From: Fusobacteriota bacterium | Lineage (GTDB): Bacteria; Fusobacteriota; Fusobacteriia; Fusobacteriales; Fusobacteriaceae | DNA length: 5,849 bases | Direction of reading: 5' to 3' | Assembly (NCBI GenBank): GCA_003973585.1 | Contig: QNYN01000010.1 | Location: 1-5,849 of the forward strand | Part shown: positions 5,549 through 5,849 of the stretch, piece by piece | How the letters are laid out: each line of letters begins with the position of its first letter | How positions within the stretch are numbered: the stretch's first letter is position 1 | Program-made: the position numbers and the translations under genes | Notes under the pieces: generated by a model | Databases searched by the model: none | Seen by the model: only the letters and a program-made list of their open reading frames with translations | What the model was told of the DNA's origin: nothing

Positions 5549-5849
5549 TGCATCGTCCATTTGTTTGCCAAACAGCCGCACGGGGTAGCGTATTGCCTCG
5601 CTCAGTTGCTCACGGCTGAGGCGTGGGGTGAGGTAGAGACCGTCGTTAATGGCTTCGGGCAAGCCGTGAAACTCTGCCGTTTCGCCTAAAAAATCCGACC
5701 GCATGGTAATGACGATATAAATATCGGGGTGCTGGCTGGCGGCGAGTAACAGGCTAACAAAGGCGGCGGCGGTGTTTTTTTTCCGGGTTTGGTTTCGATA
5801 TCCGCCACCCGGAAATCCGCATCCCTGATTTGTTCAAAGAAAGACTGCA
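5543..5849 (-). pseudogene. Fragment of a novel STAND (nSTAND1-like) NTPase, frameshifted and open at both ends
   Basis: One minus-strand frame entering from the right edge gives FFEQIRDADFRVADIETKPGKK. After a homopolymer of eight bases (5775-5782) the reading continues in another frame as TAAAFVSLLLAASQHPDIYI, then VITMRSDFLGETAEFHGLPE, AINDGLYLTPRLSREQLSEA and IRYPVRLFGKQMDDAS. The block TMRSDFLG (Met codon at 5702-5704) followed by a Leu-Pro-Glu-Ala-Ile stretch and a PRL(S/T)REQ-EAI stretch is the recognisable core of nSTAND1-type NTPase domains, common in large WD40-repeat or caspase-like bacterial proteins that act in signalling or defence. Adding one base to the run restores a single frame, so a sequencing error is likely. 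The apparent stop at 5543-5545 lies in the unassigned join and is not a natural C-terminus. The P-loop, sensor and repeat regions are absent. GC and codon use are unlike the rest of the window and suggest another organism. Confidence 0.7.

Noticed and set aside
5531..5848. Possible mobile-element insertion into cobU
   Set aside because: No transposase, terminal inverted repeat or target duplication is visible, and the far side of cobU does not reappear. The 6-base TGCATC repeat lies within the join, not flanking an inserted element.

Overview
The window joins two very different pieces of DNA. Bases 1 to about 5530 are extremely AT-rich (60-base lines counted by hand are roughly 18-33% GC) and tightly packed, with every gene on the minus strand. 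Codon use leans on AGA, ATA and TTA. Low GC, a RicT-type PSP1 protein, a short JAMM-type RadC and a bacterial nucleotide-loop pathway point to a low-GC anaerobe. A member of the Fusobacteriota is my first guess and a clostridial Firmicute the alternative; this is inference from composition and gene content, not from a database match.

In transcription order (right to left) the AT-rich part reads: cobU (5' end lost), cobS, a cobC-type phosphatase, cobT, radC, ricT, trmN6. The genes overlap or lie 10-39 bases apart, and a hairpin terminator follows trmN6 directly, so this looks like the distal part of one long operon. CobU, CobT, CobC and CobS are the four enzymes that attach the lower ligand to adenosylcobinamide, so the whole nucleotide-loop branch of cobalamin synthesis or salvage is present. 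The last three genes are housekeeping: a JAMM-domain protein (RadC), a Fe-S-linked RNA-maturation factor (RicT) and a tRNA m6A methyltransferase (TrmN6). RicT next to a TrmN6/YabB protein recalls the yaaT-yabA-yabB neighbourhood of Bacillus subtilis.

Bases 1-63 hold no gene. They contain a good minus-strand promoter (TTGAGT, 18-base spacer, extended -10 TGATATAAT) and a perfect 7-bp palindrome over its start region, both serving a gene beyond the left edge.

From about 5531 to the end the composition jumps (two hand-counted lines are 53% and 63% GC). This tail encodes, on the minus strand, a piece of a novel STAND (nSTAND1-like) NTPase with an apparent -1 frameshift at an 8-base homopolymer. 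The join cuts cobU exactly inside its Walker A motif, and about 18 bases at the join belong to neither side. The simplest reading is a chimeric contig or clone end, not a natural gene arrangement. I found no new biological system here; the items most worth checking are the chimeric join and a cysteine-bearing N-terminal extension on RicT.
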